A stretch of 64,000 bases of DNA, from positions 1-64,000 of the forward strand of contig CANTFK010000822.1 in the NCBI GenBank assembly GCA_947646735.1, written 5' to 3'. The position numbers and the translations under genes are program-made. The DNA is from Peronospora farinosa (lineage: Eukaryota > Oomycota > Peronosporomycetes > Peronosporales > Peronosporaceae). Positions 30,591 to 42,207 of the stretch are shown here, in pieces (position 1 is the first letter of the stretch; every line of letters begins with the position of its first letter). Under the pieces are notes generated by a model. The model did no database searches, had not been told where the DNA came from, and was given only the letters and a program-made list of their open reading frames with translations.

Positions 30591-31639
30591 CTTCTAGTGC
30601 AGTATTCGTGCTCGGGCTGAGCCAACGCGGTCGCGATGGAGCTGTTCGTACATTGAGCGAAGACCAACACAATGTACAGAAGTTAGATTGAGAGTTGTTG
30701 ATGATGCCGTTCAGAAACAAGTACGAATCCTGTCCATGTTGGACGTGCTGAGTTCCTTGATATGTGTCTGAAGTTGACCAAGCCATCGATCTTCATCATC
30801 TTTTACCTGATCGTGTTTGGGTCCGAATGGAATTTCCATTAACACGAAACAATCAGCACATAAACATACATCGGTGTTTCGCTCGATTCGAAGCGTTGAA
30901 GGAGGCAGAAGAGCAGGACAGTTGGGACCAGTTTTGGCGATGACACCGATTATAAGTGAGCCGGCGACTTGAATTTGAAAGTTGTCACTACTTGAAATGA
31001 CAGCTTGTACAAAAGCAATTGTCGATGTGCATGATTACATCTACATGTGCGGAAATTATCACTCCATAAGAGCTCGGGGTCTGCGTGCACCACAAGCTCT
31101 TTTACGAAGCCCAGCATGCTCTCGATCCTGTACAAACTCGGGTCGACAGCCGAGTAATGGCACACCTGCTGCAGAATCTCGAAATCGATTGACATCTCGA
31201 AAGTACTGAAAACGAAGAACTAAACTCAGTTCACATTGACACATCGAGTTATGTGTCATATACTGGGAATTAGCTTGGATCACGGGTCCATCGCGTATCA
31301 AAAGACAGTGGACGAGTACGTAAACAATTCTCACAGTAGCGTTTGTCGTGCCAACGTCGGTGGTTCATGAGCTTGAATTCAATTGGCTTGACTCTGCAGA
31401 ACTGAATTATCTGCCACATTGAAACGGAATTCCTTGTCTCATTATGGGTGTATCGTCTTTCTGACATACAAACGACTTGGCTTCGACGCTTGCAAAGGGG
31501 AGACTCTCATATGCATTTAATTGTTTACGAGTCCGGTCGACCACAGACATGTCACGGGCCTATACTCGGATTTTAGCTCGGACGATCTTTTCTAAGGGGC
31601 TGACAACGTGACATAAGCACTACTGGATATTGACACGGA
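30591..31639. other. Insert in the effector 2 flank, no gene recognised
   Basis: This DNA splits a flank that is continuous in effectors 1 and 3. Minus-strand ORFs of 65-91 codons (30950-31467) overlap in different frames, including one with SIDFEILQQVCHYSAVDPSLYRIESML. They look like a decayed coding fragment but I cannot assign a family. Confidence 0.4.
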
Positions 31640-31905
31640 TGCTCTTGAGAAGCTTCAGACAGAGTTAATACAGTCTGTTCAGGGTATAAACAAGTGTTTA
31701 TCTATGAATGTGACGTCGGTGAGAGTCCGTCCGATGACTTATCATTGATAAAGCATCGTCACTGACACGATGTGTGACTTAATAAAGCAGCGAGTGCGTG
31801 TGGCTGCTCATATAGCTCCAAAGCATGTGTACAGTTGTGGTATTTTAGACCAAGGGCACATACTAGTTCGTGTCGTCTGACTTGTTGACGTATGTGTCAA
31901 AGTTC
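31640..31905 (+). repeat. Dispersed repeat, direct partner of 4355-4650
   Basis: Shares GAAGCTTCAGACAGAG, CTATGAATGTGACGT, CACGATGTGTGACTTAATAAAG and AGCTCCAAAGCATGTGTACAGT with 4355-4650, in order. It ends at GTATGTGTCAA, directly against the effector flank repeat, as another repeat junction does near 21085. Confidence 0.65.
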
Positions 31906-32160
31906 ATCACCATAGAGCGAGAAGGCAGTTGCGGTGCTCGGTGAACCCGCCAGCTGAAGCAGGTAAGTGTAGGAGTTCTACTTTTCTAACTTGCAAAGGT
32001 GTCTGAGAAACGTTTGGGGAAAATCGTGGCATGCAGGGCCAGTGGCAAAAGGTCTTTGACGGAGGCAGTGCAGTGGCCAAACGTTAGGTGGTGTCATTCA
32101 AACAAGCTATCGAAACGACCCTGATCTGCTCAATATTGAAGATCGAAGATGTAGTGGCTG
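31905..32160. repeat. Proximal part of effector 2's conserved 3' flank
   Basis: CACCATAGAGCGAGAAGGCAGTTGCGGTGCTCGGTGAACCCGCCAGC-type sequence matches 22380-22440 and the inverted block at 63600-63680. Confidence 0.75.
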
Positions 32161-32275
32161 ACAATGCTAGTCAATCACTCCATGAGGGCGTGTAAGGAAC
32201 ACACACGGCGTTTTCGCGTACACAGTCAACAATTCCTAGTTTTTTCTTTCGCTTTCTTGATTAGCCGCTGGTGTG

Positions 32276-34532
32276 TCAATCTATTTCCAAACTTCCTCTC
32301 TCTTTGTCTTCTTCATTTCTGGCTCCAGTTCTTTCGCTCTTCTTCTTTCGTACAATTTCTTTCGCCTTTCTTCTTGCAGCTTTGTATTTGTTTCCCACGC
32401 TTTCTTCCTTTTTCTCTTCAGCGTCATTTTTTCTTTTATTGTACAAATGCTCGTACTCTTTCAAAACTTTCTCGTCGTGGAATGATTTTGGCGGTACCAT
32501 TAACTTCGTCTCAATTACATCCGGGCTGGTATTCGCTTGTAAATGTTCCTTCAGCAGATTGGTCCACACCCTGTCAGCTAGTTCTTTCGTAGTTTCTTCT
32601 TCTCGCGCATCTCGAAGCCAAGCAAGATTAGTTGAAGGCTCAAATACTTCCATCAAGGTTTTCCCTGTTTTCTCAGTACGCGTAACTTGTTTGACAAAAA
32701 AATCCGAATAATCAATCCACCAACGAAACGAAGGGTTTCCGAACAGCTCTGCAGGCGTCATCTTGGTATTCAGCTTCAAAAGCTCAAAAACTTCATCTAG
32801 TAAGAATTCAGCGTTCCAAATACGAAACAAACCACCTTCCACTCGTTCAGCAGCAAACAGCGCAGACTTACTCGAGAAATCGTGCACAGACTTACTCGAT
32901 GACGCTTTCATGGGCTTACTTGATGACGCTTTCACGGAGTTGCTCGATGACTCTTTCACCGACATAATCATTTCACCTAATTTGTCCATCTCGTCTTCGA
33001 ACCCTTTTTGTAACACTGATGACATGTCGAACTCATGACCTGCGTATGCGTACTTTGCCATATGTGTTAAAAGTCTTTTGGTTCTGGAATAACCCTCCGA
33101 GTACTTGACGAAAGTCATGAAAAGAGGGATTTCAAACAGATTGCCCTCGTCTTTCAGAAATTCCATTCAATTTGTCTTGACCAAAGTACATCTTGTAGAC
33201 CTCTTCTGGATGTTTCTTTTGAGTAAACCACAGTCGAAAGAGAGCTTTTTCCAAAGATGTAGACCGCAGCCCTCCTGTACTCGATGCAATTTTTATACCT
33301 CGAAGAATCTCGTGCTCCTCGAATCTCGCCTCCTTCATCCTTGGAAGTTCTTTGTTATCCATACTGACAACCTGTGTGAACTTGGCAAATGTCTCCATCG
33401 AAGGGTTTTCCAACAACTTATAGCCTGCATGGTTGAGATCAAGAAACTTGAACACGTCGTCTAATGACTTTCCATCTGACAGCCAGGTCGCAAATAAATC
33501 GTTCTCCAAACGACTAGCGTATTTCACGGAGTCCGTGACCTTTCGCTCAGCATTACTAAGGTCCACTAATCCTTTGTCACCGTAAACGGTTCGCAACGAC
33601 TGGATAACACTTGTTCGGGGATTTTTGGGATGTGCCGCATTGAACTTCTCCAAGCAGGCACGCCAAAAATTGAAGAGTGGATCAGCAAACAGGCGGCCTC
33701 CAACCCTTCTCAGTCTCAGATCCACGAACAGTTTATCAACTCTGCTTTTTGTTTCAAAGTTCGCCTTTTCCACCTCATCGTTACTAAAATTCACCGAGCT
33801 CATCCCCTTCTTACTGCTCAAGAAGTCGATGACCGATTCCTTGTTGCTATGTTTCGCATTGACCATTTCAAAGTAGGAGTACCATTGATTGAAGACTGGA
33901 TTAGTAAGCACGCCATCCTCAACTGTATGAAGTCTCAGCAGCTTGAACACTTCATCAGCAGATTTCTTCTGCTTCTTCCAATAATCCATTAGCGCTTTTT
34001 CCAATTTTATAACGACGTCGTTATGTTCTGGTTTCGTCTGGGCATATACGATGAGTTCTGCAATTTGTTTGTCATCAAAATTCTCCTTTAACGGAGCGAA
34101 CGCTGAGGCTGAATCTTTTTGATGCTTCGTGGCCACTTTCAAGAACAAATTATACCCCTCAGGTTGTAAAATGTCGGTTATCCCAACGACATTGCCCACC
34201 TTGGAATGTACTGCATCCAAAATGTTTGCGACCATTACGCTAAACCTCTCGAATATCCTTTCACCGTCGTCTCTATCCGCAGTATTAATTAACTCTTCAG
34301 AGGGTTTAGTCGGACTACTAGTGGCGATAGTTCTTCTTGTCTTCTCTTCGGCAAGAACCTCTTTTACCAAAACGTTCACATTCGTCATCCCGTCACCTTT
34401 GTCTCTCGCCGCAGTAGAGCTTGACTCGGTGGATGAATTATTCGTGCTCACACCGACGAAAGGTGTTGGCTCGGCTTTGATAATATGCGTGATTGCAACT
34501 GCTGCAAGGAACAATTGAACGTGGACTCGCAT
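32276..34532 (-). pseudogene. LWY-repeat effector, frameshifted (effector 2)
   Basis: Paralogue of effector 1. The first ORF (34532-33132, 466 codons) has a signal peptide ending IIKA. A region absent from effector 1 follows (MTNVNVLVKEVLAEEKTRR), then DDGER as the EER-type motif. LWY units equivalent to units 7-10 of effector 1 come next, without the six extra units. One extra T near 33165 (a run of three T where effector 1 has two) shifts the frame, and the ORF stops 10 codons later. The second frame (33166-32276) carries the remaining C-terminal units and a Lys/Glu-rich tail longer than that of effector 1. RRTI stands where an RxLR could be, but does not fit it. As read, a 466-aa truncated product could still be secreted. 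A sequencing error cannot be excluded. Confidence 0.85.
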
Positions 34533-34560
34533 GATCGGCTGAAGGTAAGGGGCTGCAGGA

Positions 34561-34577
34561 CAAGTTGTAGAATGAGC
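34561..34577 (-). promoter_or_regulatory. Oomycete Inr core promoter of effector 2
   Basis: GCTCATTCTACAACTTG on the minus strand follows ATATATTC and lies 29-45 bases before the ATG. It fits GCTCATTYYNCA, with weaker WTTT. Confidence 0.7.
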
Positions 34578-34597
34578 GAATATATACCCGAAGGTTG

Positions 34598-34906
34598 CTA
34601 AGGGCTACGAATCAGTAGATAAACTTGTGAACCGAATGGAAGTGAGTTGGGGAGATAGAGTACATTAATGGACAGATGCACACCAGTGTCAAAGCTGATG
34701 CTCTGCTGCGCTTTTTTGCGAAGACGATTCATACTTGTACTAACACATGTATTGGTCCAACGATTACCAGCTTTACTGGCCTTGGCTACCATGCACGCTT
34801 GACGACACACTGAAAAAGCTTTGCACCGGCTGCATCGCTTGTGGGAAGCTTGACCACAACTCTCACATGGAGCGATACCCACTGGCCCAAAGGTTTTTGC
34901 TGGCAC
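34598..34906 (-). pseudogene. MYND zinc-finger fragment
   Basis: CESCGQASHKRCSRCKAFSVCRQAC matches the first half of a MYND finger (paired CxxC modules then YC..C). The remaining ligands are absent. The piece overlaps the upstream region of effector 2, including the near-palindrome at 34737-34758. It is a small relic, or a domain end fused to unrelated sequence. Confidence 0.45.
34737..34758. promoter_or_regulatory. Conserved near-palindrome upstream of effector 2
   Basis: Same 22-bp element as at 26753-26774, with two changes at one end (GGTCC instead of AGTAC). It is about 205-226 bases before the ATG. Confidence 0.5.
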
Positions 34907-35380
34907 AGACGTCCTGAGCTACCAAAAATGAAGAATGGCCGATGGTATGCCATACGACAATTGACATGACATGACTTCACTACATTAGCGCAAGTCTCCG
35001 TCCACCGGACGGGACGAGATGACCTTTGTTGTCTCGAAGCAACCGTCTAAGTGATATACTTTGCAGAAAAAAGTAGTGAGGCACCGGTCCACTCACTCAG
35101 AGTCGATCAAATCTATCACAAGCGGTCTTCAATCGGTCCTCCTACCCATGGACCAAGATGCTGCAGCGCAGATGTCCCGCATACTCGTCATCATTTGACG
35201 TCAGACGAGCAATTGGCTTGCACCTGCTCTAGACTCTGCCATATCGACGGCACGGCGCGCAGTCAACTGGTTTTCACTGGGATAGCTTTTCCTCCTGGAT
35301 GGACGCGAGCAAGGAGGTGATACGTCGAACGAGGAGAACCCCATAGCGAAGCAGCACACGCAAGCCAAAAGCACGCGATT

Positions 35381-35806
35381 GTGTTGCAGTGGTATTGTCT
35401 GCTGCACTATTGCTCTCTAGCGTCATGGCGGTCCAATGCTTACGGAAAACCAAATCTGGGTTTGCTACAGAGTAGCTACTTATCAGTTGAATCCGTACTT
35501 CCCGGGACTCGACATGCACGAGATATCCCGCCTGCTGACAATCAAGCAGCATTATTGCGGTTGGCATTGGAGTTACTTCCAAGAGTGCGGGCGGCTATCA
35601 CGCACGTGTTTCCAGACAACGCAGACATTTTTGGCCGGACCTGGAAAATAATATGGTGGATAGCTTGCTTTGTCTGCGTAACCACGCTCTGGATTCAGCG
35701 GAACTGTAAGCAGGAACGTGCGTCCACGGAGCAAGAGGTAGCAGAAGTCAAACAGGTCCTTCTCTGGGCGGTCGCTATCAAGGAACAACAAAGAGATAGG
35801 ATGTGA
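35381..35806 (+). pseudogene. Possible LINE reverse-transcriptase C-terminal remnant
   Basis: A 141-codon ORF whose end resembles the region after the RT in oomycete LINE polyproteins: ITHVFPDNADIFGRTWKIIWWIACFVCVTTLWIQRN, a Trp-rich helix with the LW.QRN signature. It has no start, no RT core and no poly(A). The 460 bases after it (35807-36267) show nothing. Confidence 0.4.
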
Positions 35807-36267
35807 GTAGTGGCGTCTACCTCCGCCGAGTAACGGAGATGTTTCAAGACACCATCGTCAACTGGCAGCCGGCACTGCTTAGCCCACGTAATCGACAGGA
35901 GACGGGTACTAGAATGACTACGAATGCTTTATCGTTGCTCCGGTGCTGTGGACTCTATTGCAACGACTAGAGCCTGCTTGACGGCATCAGTTTCCAAACT
36001 GTAGTCTCCCAACTAATTGATGCTGGAAAAACAAACACGTAGACGACAACAAGAAAGCCAACATAAGCGAAAGGAACACGGGGAGACAGCGTACGTACGC
36101 CCATGTTATCGCTCAGGATGACGGAAACTACTCGCGCGCGGTCTACTATTCTTCCAGAAGCTCCGTCAGTCGTCAAGAGCCTCATCTTAAAGCGGAACTC
36201 GCGTCACGCTTTCCAGCTATTGGTAGTGAAGGGCTGATGGATCTAGCGCTCTACACGTCGAAGCTAG

Positions 36268-37611
36268 TTATAGGACCATGAGCTCTGGACTCTCCATGTA
36301 GCTCTTGAATACCTGCAGGAACTGGCCGGCAATGACACCGTCCACGACGCGACGGTCCGACGACAACGTCACGTTCATGAGCGTAGCAATACGCGGCTCC
36401 GGGTTGACATTCTCCACGATTTCCAGAGGCGGCAGCACCTCTCTACGACCGCCACCGATGGCCAGAATGCAGGCCTGCGGCGGATTAATCACAGCCCGAA
36501 ACTGGTCAATGCCGAAGCTGCCGAGGTTAGACACCGTAAATGATCCGCCCTGAAACTCCTCTGGCTTCAGCTTGTTCTGACGCGCGCGCGACACGAGCTC
36601 CATAAATATGCGGTTGACTCCACTAAGACCGAGAGTGTCTACCTTTGGCACAATAGGGGTGATGAGACCCGACGGAGCAGCTACAGCTACCGACACGTCC
36701 ACCGACGAGTTGGGTTGCACGCTCTGAGTTTTGACATCGAAAAAGCAATTGGCTTCCGGCACATCACGCAGCGCCAAAGCCACCGCTTTGAGGATAAAGT
36801 CGTTCATACCAACTTTGACATCATGTTTACCCCTAAGCTGCTTGCGTAGCTTCATAATGTTGTCAATCTCACAGTCAATGCTCGTGTAGCTGTGGGGCAC
36901 ATCCCTCTTGGATGCACTCAGGCGTTTGGCAATAATCTTGCGCATGTTGGACAATGGAAGGTCCTCAAACTTGGCGTCAGCATCAGCAGTAATCGGGTCC
37001 ATCGGTGCAGCTTCTGCCTCTGGCTGCACTGGGTCCGTAAACTGCGTTGCAGCCTCAACCTTCTCCAGTTCTTTGACTGGTGAGTGACTACTTTCCTTAA
37101 GGAGCGCACGTTTGCCTAAGAACTTGATAAGCGGTACACGAGTCGTCTCTTTCACCTCCTTTTCCTCCTTGAGTTCCACTGGCTTTACATTCTCAGTCTC
37201 AGTCTCAGAAGACAAGTTGGCAAGTGCTCCATTGTCCAGTAAACTCTTGTATGTGTCCAAGTCTTCTACAGTGTAGGCGAGTAAGGCACCAATGGGCAGG
37301 TCAGGTGTTCCTTCAGGACACAGAATCTTTGCCACCACAGCATCGTCTTGTATCTCATAGTCTACAACGGCCTTGTCCGTTTCTACTTGACACAAGACGT
37401 CACCTGCAGAGATTTCATCGCCTTCTTTTTTGAGCCACGAAGACAGAGATCCCGTTTCCATTGTAGGCGACAAAGACGGCATTGTTATGGCAGATACACC
37501 ATCCGGTAACGACGAAAAGAAGACACGACGTAATAGAGGAGACACACGATGATCAGCAGTCGATAAAGTCTGCAGTGAACGGTTCATAAAGATGCGGCGC
37601 ATCATGATCAA
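36268..37611 (-). CDS. Pyruvate dehydrogenase E2/E3-binding-protein-like, mitochondrial
   Basis: 447 residues, no intron. A basic, hydroxylated N-terminus (MIMMRRIFMNRSLQTL...RRVFFSS) fits a mitochondrial presequence. Residues 41-115 are a lipoyl domain with the lipoylated Lys80 in VETDKAVVDYE. Residues about 217-447 are the 2-oxoacid dehydrogenase acyltransferase fold (EDLPLSNMRKIIAKRL; GSFTVSNLGSFGIDQFRAVINPPQACILAIG). The active-site motif of true E2, DHRxxDG, reads DRRVVDG at 419-425, so the catalytic His is missing. Between the domains there is no clear E1/E3-binding domain; VPLIKFLGKR at about 148-157 stands there instead. In animals E3BP (PDHX) has the same E2-like core without His. 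I therefore favour a structural E3BP-type subunit of the pyruvate dehydrogenase complex over an active transacetylase. Confidence 0.9.
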   Translation of the reverse strand: MIMMRRIFMNRSLQTLSTADHRVSPLLRRVFFSSLPDGVSAITMPSLSPTMETGSLSSWLKKEGDEISAGDVLCQVETDKAVVDYEIQDDAVVAKILCPEGTPDLPIGALLAYTVEDLDTYKSLLDNGALANLSSETETENVKPVELKEEKEVKETTRVPLIKFLGKRALLKESSHSPVKELEKVEAATQFTDPVQPEAEAAPMDPITADADAKFEDLPLSNMRKIIAKRLSASKRDVPHSYTSIDCEIDNIMKLRKQLRGKHDVKVGMNDFILKAVALALRDVPEANCFFDVKTQSVQPNSSVDVSVAVAAPSGLITPIVPKVDTLGLSGVNRIFMELVSRARQNKLKPEEFQGGSFTVSNLGSFGIDQFRAVINPPQACILAIGGGRREVLPPLEIVENVNPEPRIATLMNVTLSSDRRVVDGVIAGQFLQVFKSYMESPELMVL

Positions 37612-38114
37612 GAAAAAGGGGTCGTATGCACGATTCAGAATGGACGTTCAGAGCTCCCCCAAGCACCAAAACCAGTGGCTAATGTGACACTTTGTTGGGA
37701 CAGCGACTTGCATAAACAGTTGTGTTTTTACTTGCTTATACTGTAAAAACAGCGAAATGATGGTATAGTAGGTTTTATTGCTAAAAAGGTACTGACTGAG
37801 TGGCAAAAGGGCAAAATGGACTATACACACACATACATTCTTTGTCAACTCTCTCGCTCTAGGTCTCTTCTACATCATGATGAAAATACACCAAGAAGAG
37901 AGACTTGGCAGAAAGCCCTTCTTCTTGCTGCAATCGCTCTTGTCACCATCGATTCATTCACAACGCTGCTACTTATTCCATCTGCATCCCTTGCGTCTTC
38001 GTTCCAACACACACGTACACGCACTAGCACGCATATCACGAGCATAATGAACGGAGGGACGTCTACGAGGCGCTAATACCTTCCCTACAAGATCAACAAA
38101 GCAAACCACAAAAG
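37612..38114. other. Intergenic: E3BP-like promoter and SAPS gene 3' end
   Basis: Both neighbours are on the minus strand. No ORF shows a domain and no repeat is visible. The region must hold the promoter of the gene on its left and the 3' UTR of the one on its right. Confidence 0.5.
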
Positions 38115-41100
38115 TTAGAAAATAAGGCTGCTATCCTTTGACATGCACGCGCAAATATAACCATCAGACAATGCGTACTTTTTAAAAGCTTGCGCGATGC
38201 GATGCGAGTCAAAGGTGCAGTGGATGCTTACAATGCTGCCGCCGCTCACACTCACAATGTCACACGACTCTTCAGTTACAATCTCGCTATTGCGCAAGAT
38301 GCGAAACGTTGTGGACGTCATCACCGCTGCTGTCTCCTCGTCCTCATCAACCAAGACACGAAGCACACGGCCGCTGCTGCGCTCCACCGTCTCGTCACGA
38401 ATCTTCCAGTAGTCACATAGTCGCTTGTAACCGTGAAACTCGCCCCAATAAGGCACGCAGTCGGGCAGATTAGAGCTCAGCACGCAACCATCGGATACAG
38501 GATCAATCTTTTCTTCCATCCAAAAGGACGCCGGCGCATCCAGCGGCGACGAAAACTTCAGGTTCGGGCCAAACAAATTGCGGTAAAACTCCATAACTAG
38601 TTCCTTCATCTCCTCCTTGCTGCACTTCAGCGAGCAAAGCGAGCTCGTAGTACTTGACAAACGCTGCTTTGCTGCATCGTCAGGCTGCAGTGATAGACGT
38701 TGCTTTGGAAGCGGGAGCGATGGGTTGGCATTAGATACACACACCAAGATTTCCGTCAGCCACGTGAGACGAGTATCGATAGAGTCCACCAAAACCATGA
38801 ACGCGCCGTGGCCTTGTGTGTTAATTTGGAATCCAAACACGCTGTATTGACCATGTACATGCAGCGGTAGGCCCTCCGACACCGTAAGCGGACGCGACGT
38901 GCCTCGAACAAAGGTGCGGTCCTTAGCGTGAGCTTCGCTGATGTAATAGCTCAAAGAGCCGTCCGAGCGGTTGAGAACAAAGTAGTATCGTTCCCATACA
39001 TTTCTGTGACCTGTCTCAGGATATTTGTTCTTATACATGTAACCTGACGTAATAACGTTCATCGACGACTCGGAAGATTTTGATGTTGCCACTGGAACAT
39101 CGGTAACTATCACACCCGCATCGCGGTTCACAAACGTTGTGACGTCCTCGCCACGAGATGTATCCACTACGAACACATCCGTCTGCCGTGGAGCCACATT
39201 CGGCGAGGCGTAAGCTTCGTTACTTAGCGCCAATACCTTCTTGTCTATCTTCTCATTGTGTGTTGTCACGAGTGATTTCCGTAAACGCTTGAACACACTG
39301 TTCCAGCCAAACGTGTTGCGCTGTTGGCCTTCTCCATCTGCCTGCGAGGAATTAGAATCTTGAGCTTGTGGAGCAAACGGAGGTTTAATGACGGAGCCCA
39401 GGCGCATGGGAGATTTAAACACTGGTGACTGAAGCACGTTCTTAAAGTAGTGCGACTTGCGCGAGCCATCACTCTCGCTGTTTCTGCTCGTGTCGGGTTT
39501 CTCTTCCTTAGATGCTTCCTTTTTCGAGGAAGGAGACGCCACATTCGCCTCGTTTGCGGCAGCAGCTACAGCGCGCGGTGCCTCATTGGAATCCACGCGC
39601 GAATCTTCATTTTTTTCTGGATCCGTTGGCTGTCCATCACCCACATCAGTACTCTGAGAGCTTGGAAGAGTCGGCGCCGACTCAGGTGCCAAGCATTCTT
39701 TGGCTGAGCTATTTCTGTCTAAAGAGATACGCTCTGCTGTTGTCTGTGTATCTTCATCAGTAGACGCTGAGTTTTGTTCCTCGTTAGACTGATCCGTCCC
39801 CGGAGCATCGTCCCCTTCGACACTTGAAGCTGACTCAACAAGTTCGCTTGCCGCCGTCTGTTCACTCATTAAGCTTCCCCTCTCATCAGAACCACGCCCC
39901 AAGTCCGACGTTTCAGAACCACTGCTGAATCGGGTCTTCTCCGAGAGCTTTGCCCACGCAGGGTTACGCTTGCAATGAAACACAACCTGCGCGTTGTTTT
40001 GGGATGGCGCCTTGCTTGTAAAAACTTCATCAATCACATCGTGCAAAATGGCAGCATAGATATCGAGCGACGGAATATCGACTTTTGCACGTAACAGCAA
40101 GCTAATAATGTTCTCGGGCACCTTAATATCAATGCCGAAAAGATCTTTCGTCAGTGGGCAATTCTTTGCTCGAGAAGCATCAGCGTCGCGAAGAAGGAAA
40201 GAAATTGCCGGTACAATGTGGATGATGAGCATGTCAAATGATGATCGCTTTTCAAGAATGGCAAGGTAAGCCTGTATAAGGCCACTTTTGTGCAGCTCCT
40301 CGTCTACGGTAGCATCGTTTAGCAGCACAAGGTTGTTCAGATACTTCGCCAACGAAATCTCTACGGAAGATGGAAGCCCATTGTTTAGATGCTTCGTGAA
40401 TGAGCCACACGATTTTCGAGCCACATCAAGCACGTGTGTCCAGAGCGCATGGCTGCGAGGAAGAGACGTCAAATTGTACATGGACGTCTCGTTAGCGTCA
40501 TGCGGTGAGCTCGAATACTGCTCTGATGAAAAGCCAGAGTATCCAAACATTTGCGTATTCTGAACTTCCGTGTCAGCTGTTTGACTATTGTCGTCCTCGT
40601 TTTCAGTGCTTTCACTCAACAACTTTTGGCACAGTGATAACAACTCAGACGCCACGTGGATGTTCAGAGCACTAGACACCTCATTCAGCATCTTGTCACG
40701 AATAATGCAAAGCTCCTCCGCAGCATTTCTAAAAATTTCTTCCACAATATCAGGCTGCTTTGACATCTCTTCCAGCAGCATGTATTGGAGAAAGTTGTGG
40801 TAGCCATGCGTCATGGACTCAAAACCACGGATCGTACCAAACTGGTCGCGCACAAAATACTTGGACAGATACACACCACCCTCACGACGACTAAATGCAC
40901 CTAACCGATCAGCCTGATTTGCCTGAAGCATGTCGACAAGAAGGGTAGTTGCGTTCTCCACAAGCGGCAAATTCTCCTGTAATGATGGGTTTACGCGGGT
41001 AGTCTTGGCAATCAGTGGCGCTGCAATTTCCATGGCGTCATTGCGACCGGTAATCGGGTGCACACTCTCATAGCTTTGCAGAATCAGCGTGAGCATATAC

Positions 41101-42207
41101 TTAATGGTGTTCGAGTATAAATGCGGAATGACCATTGGCAAGAATCGCTTGAGCACGTTGTTGACGTAGCCTTCCTCAAGACAAAATCCGTCGTGCAGAC
41201 GCACAAGCGCCTTGCTAAAGAACAAAAGCTGCATCTCATCCAGCGGAATGGGATTCTTAAAGATCGAGTACAATTGTTCCCACTTGTCCACATCCTCCTG
41301 CTCCTGACAGCCAAAGACGGCCGTAGATGCAGTGGATCCCGAACTCGAGTCGGACGAAAAAGACTCATACAAATCTTCTTCGCCCGTGTAGAGTTTCATA
41401 ATGATTTCCGAGCACAAGAAATGTTTTTTGTAATAGCCATATTCCTCATGCGGTTCTCCAGTAAGCACAGGTGGGGTAACAAATTCCGCCAGCACCTCTT
41501 TCACTGTCTCGGGCTGCATCAACCAGAGTCGAATCTCCGAGTCCGTATCTTCTAGAATCTCTAACACAGGATCAATTTGCATGTTTAAAAATGCCGTAAG
41601 TGTCATTTTTTTCTGATTCATAGATGTAGTAAACATCTGGTCATCCGGATACGATGGTAATGATCGACGACGATACGAATCGGCATCGTCTAGAAATTTC
41701 GACAAACTACCCGTTCGTCCATCTCGATTTGTAATCACTTCCATTTCATTGACGGAAAAGCTCATGGTTGGAGGAACTGTTGGTTGTTTTTCCAACATGA
41801 TTAAATCTTCTTCCAACATATCAACAGCACTCTTCTTCTTCTTCTTCTTCTTCTTCTTCCATTGCTTCATGAAATTCTTCTTCATCATCTTCTTCTTCAT
41901 CCTCAATAACTGATAATTCCATCATGATCTCAGTTTCCAAGAGGTCACAGTCACTCCTGTCGTTCATACCGTCACCAGTGGTCAGTTCAATATGCTCAAT
42001 GGCAGTTTTTTGAATCGTTTCCTCTTTTGTGCGTTCTTGATCGTCCTTTCTATTCCGCACGACCGTAGACGGGACAAGCTCTTCAAGTGTCACGGGTTCA
42101 TTGACTACTTCAGGAGCGTCTGCACGTGTTGGGAGCAATTTTGATGGACAATGAATGACATCAGGAGGTGTCACAGCTGCCTCAATGTTACTACTTGGAG
42201 TCGCCAT
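38115..42207 (-). CDS. SAPS-domain phosphatase regulator with PH and SnoaL-like domains
   Basis: The main ORF (41906-38115) has 1263 codons. Residues about 60-480 match the SAPS family (SIT4/PP6-associated proteins): LTAFLNMQIDPVLEILEDTDSEIRLWLMQPETVKEVLAEFV, later NVLKRFLPMVIPHLYSNTIKYMLTLIL. A long Ser/Glu-rich disordered part follows. A PH domain covers about 950-1053 (SGYMYKNKYPETGHRNVWERYYFVL...). A SnoaL/NTF2-like domain covers about 1090-1255 (MKELVMEFYRNLFGPNLKFSS...PYWGEFHGYKRLCDYW). SAPS proteins act as regulatory subunits of PP6/Sit4-type phosphatases; the PH domain suggests membrane recruitment. A second ORF (42207-41821) from a good ATG (MATPSSNIEAAV) supplies the likely N-terminus but ends in a poly-Glu run. 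The main frame reads the same (GAA)n run as poly-Lys. One base must be skipped near 41832-41864, by indel, error or a small intron. Confidence 0.8.
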
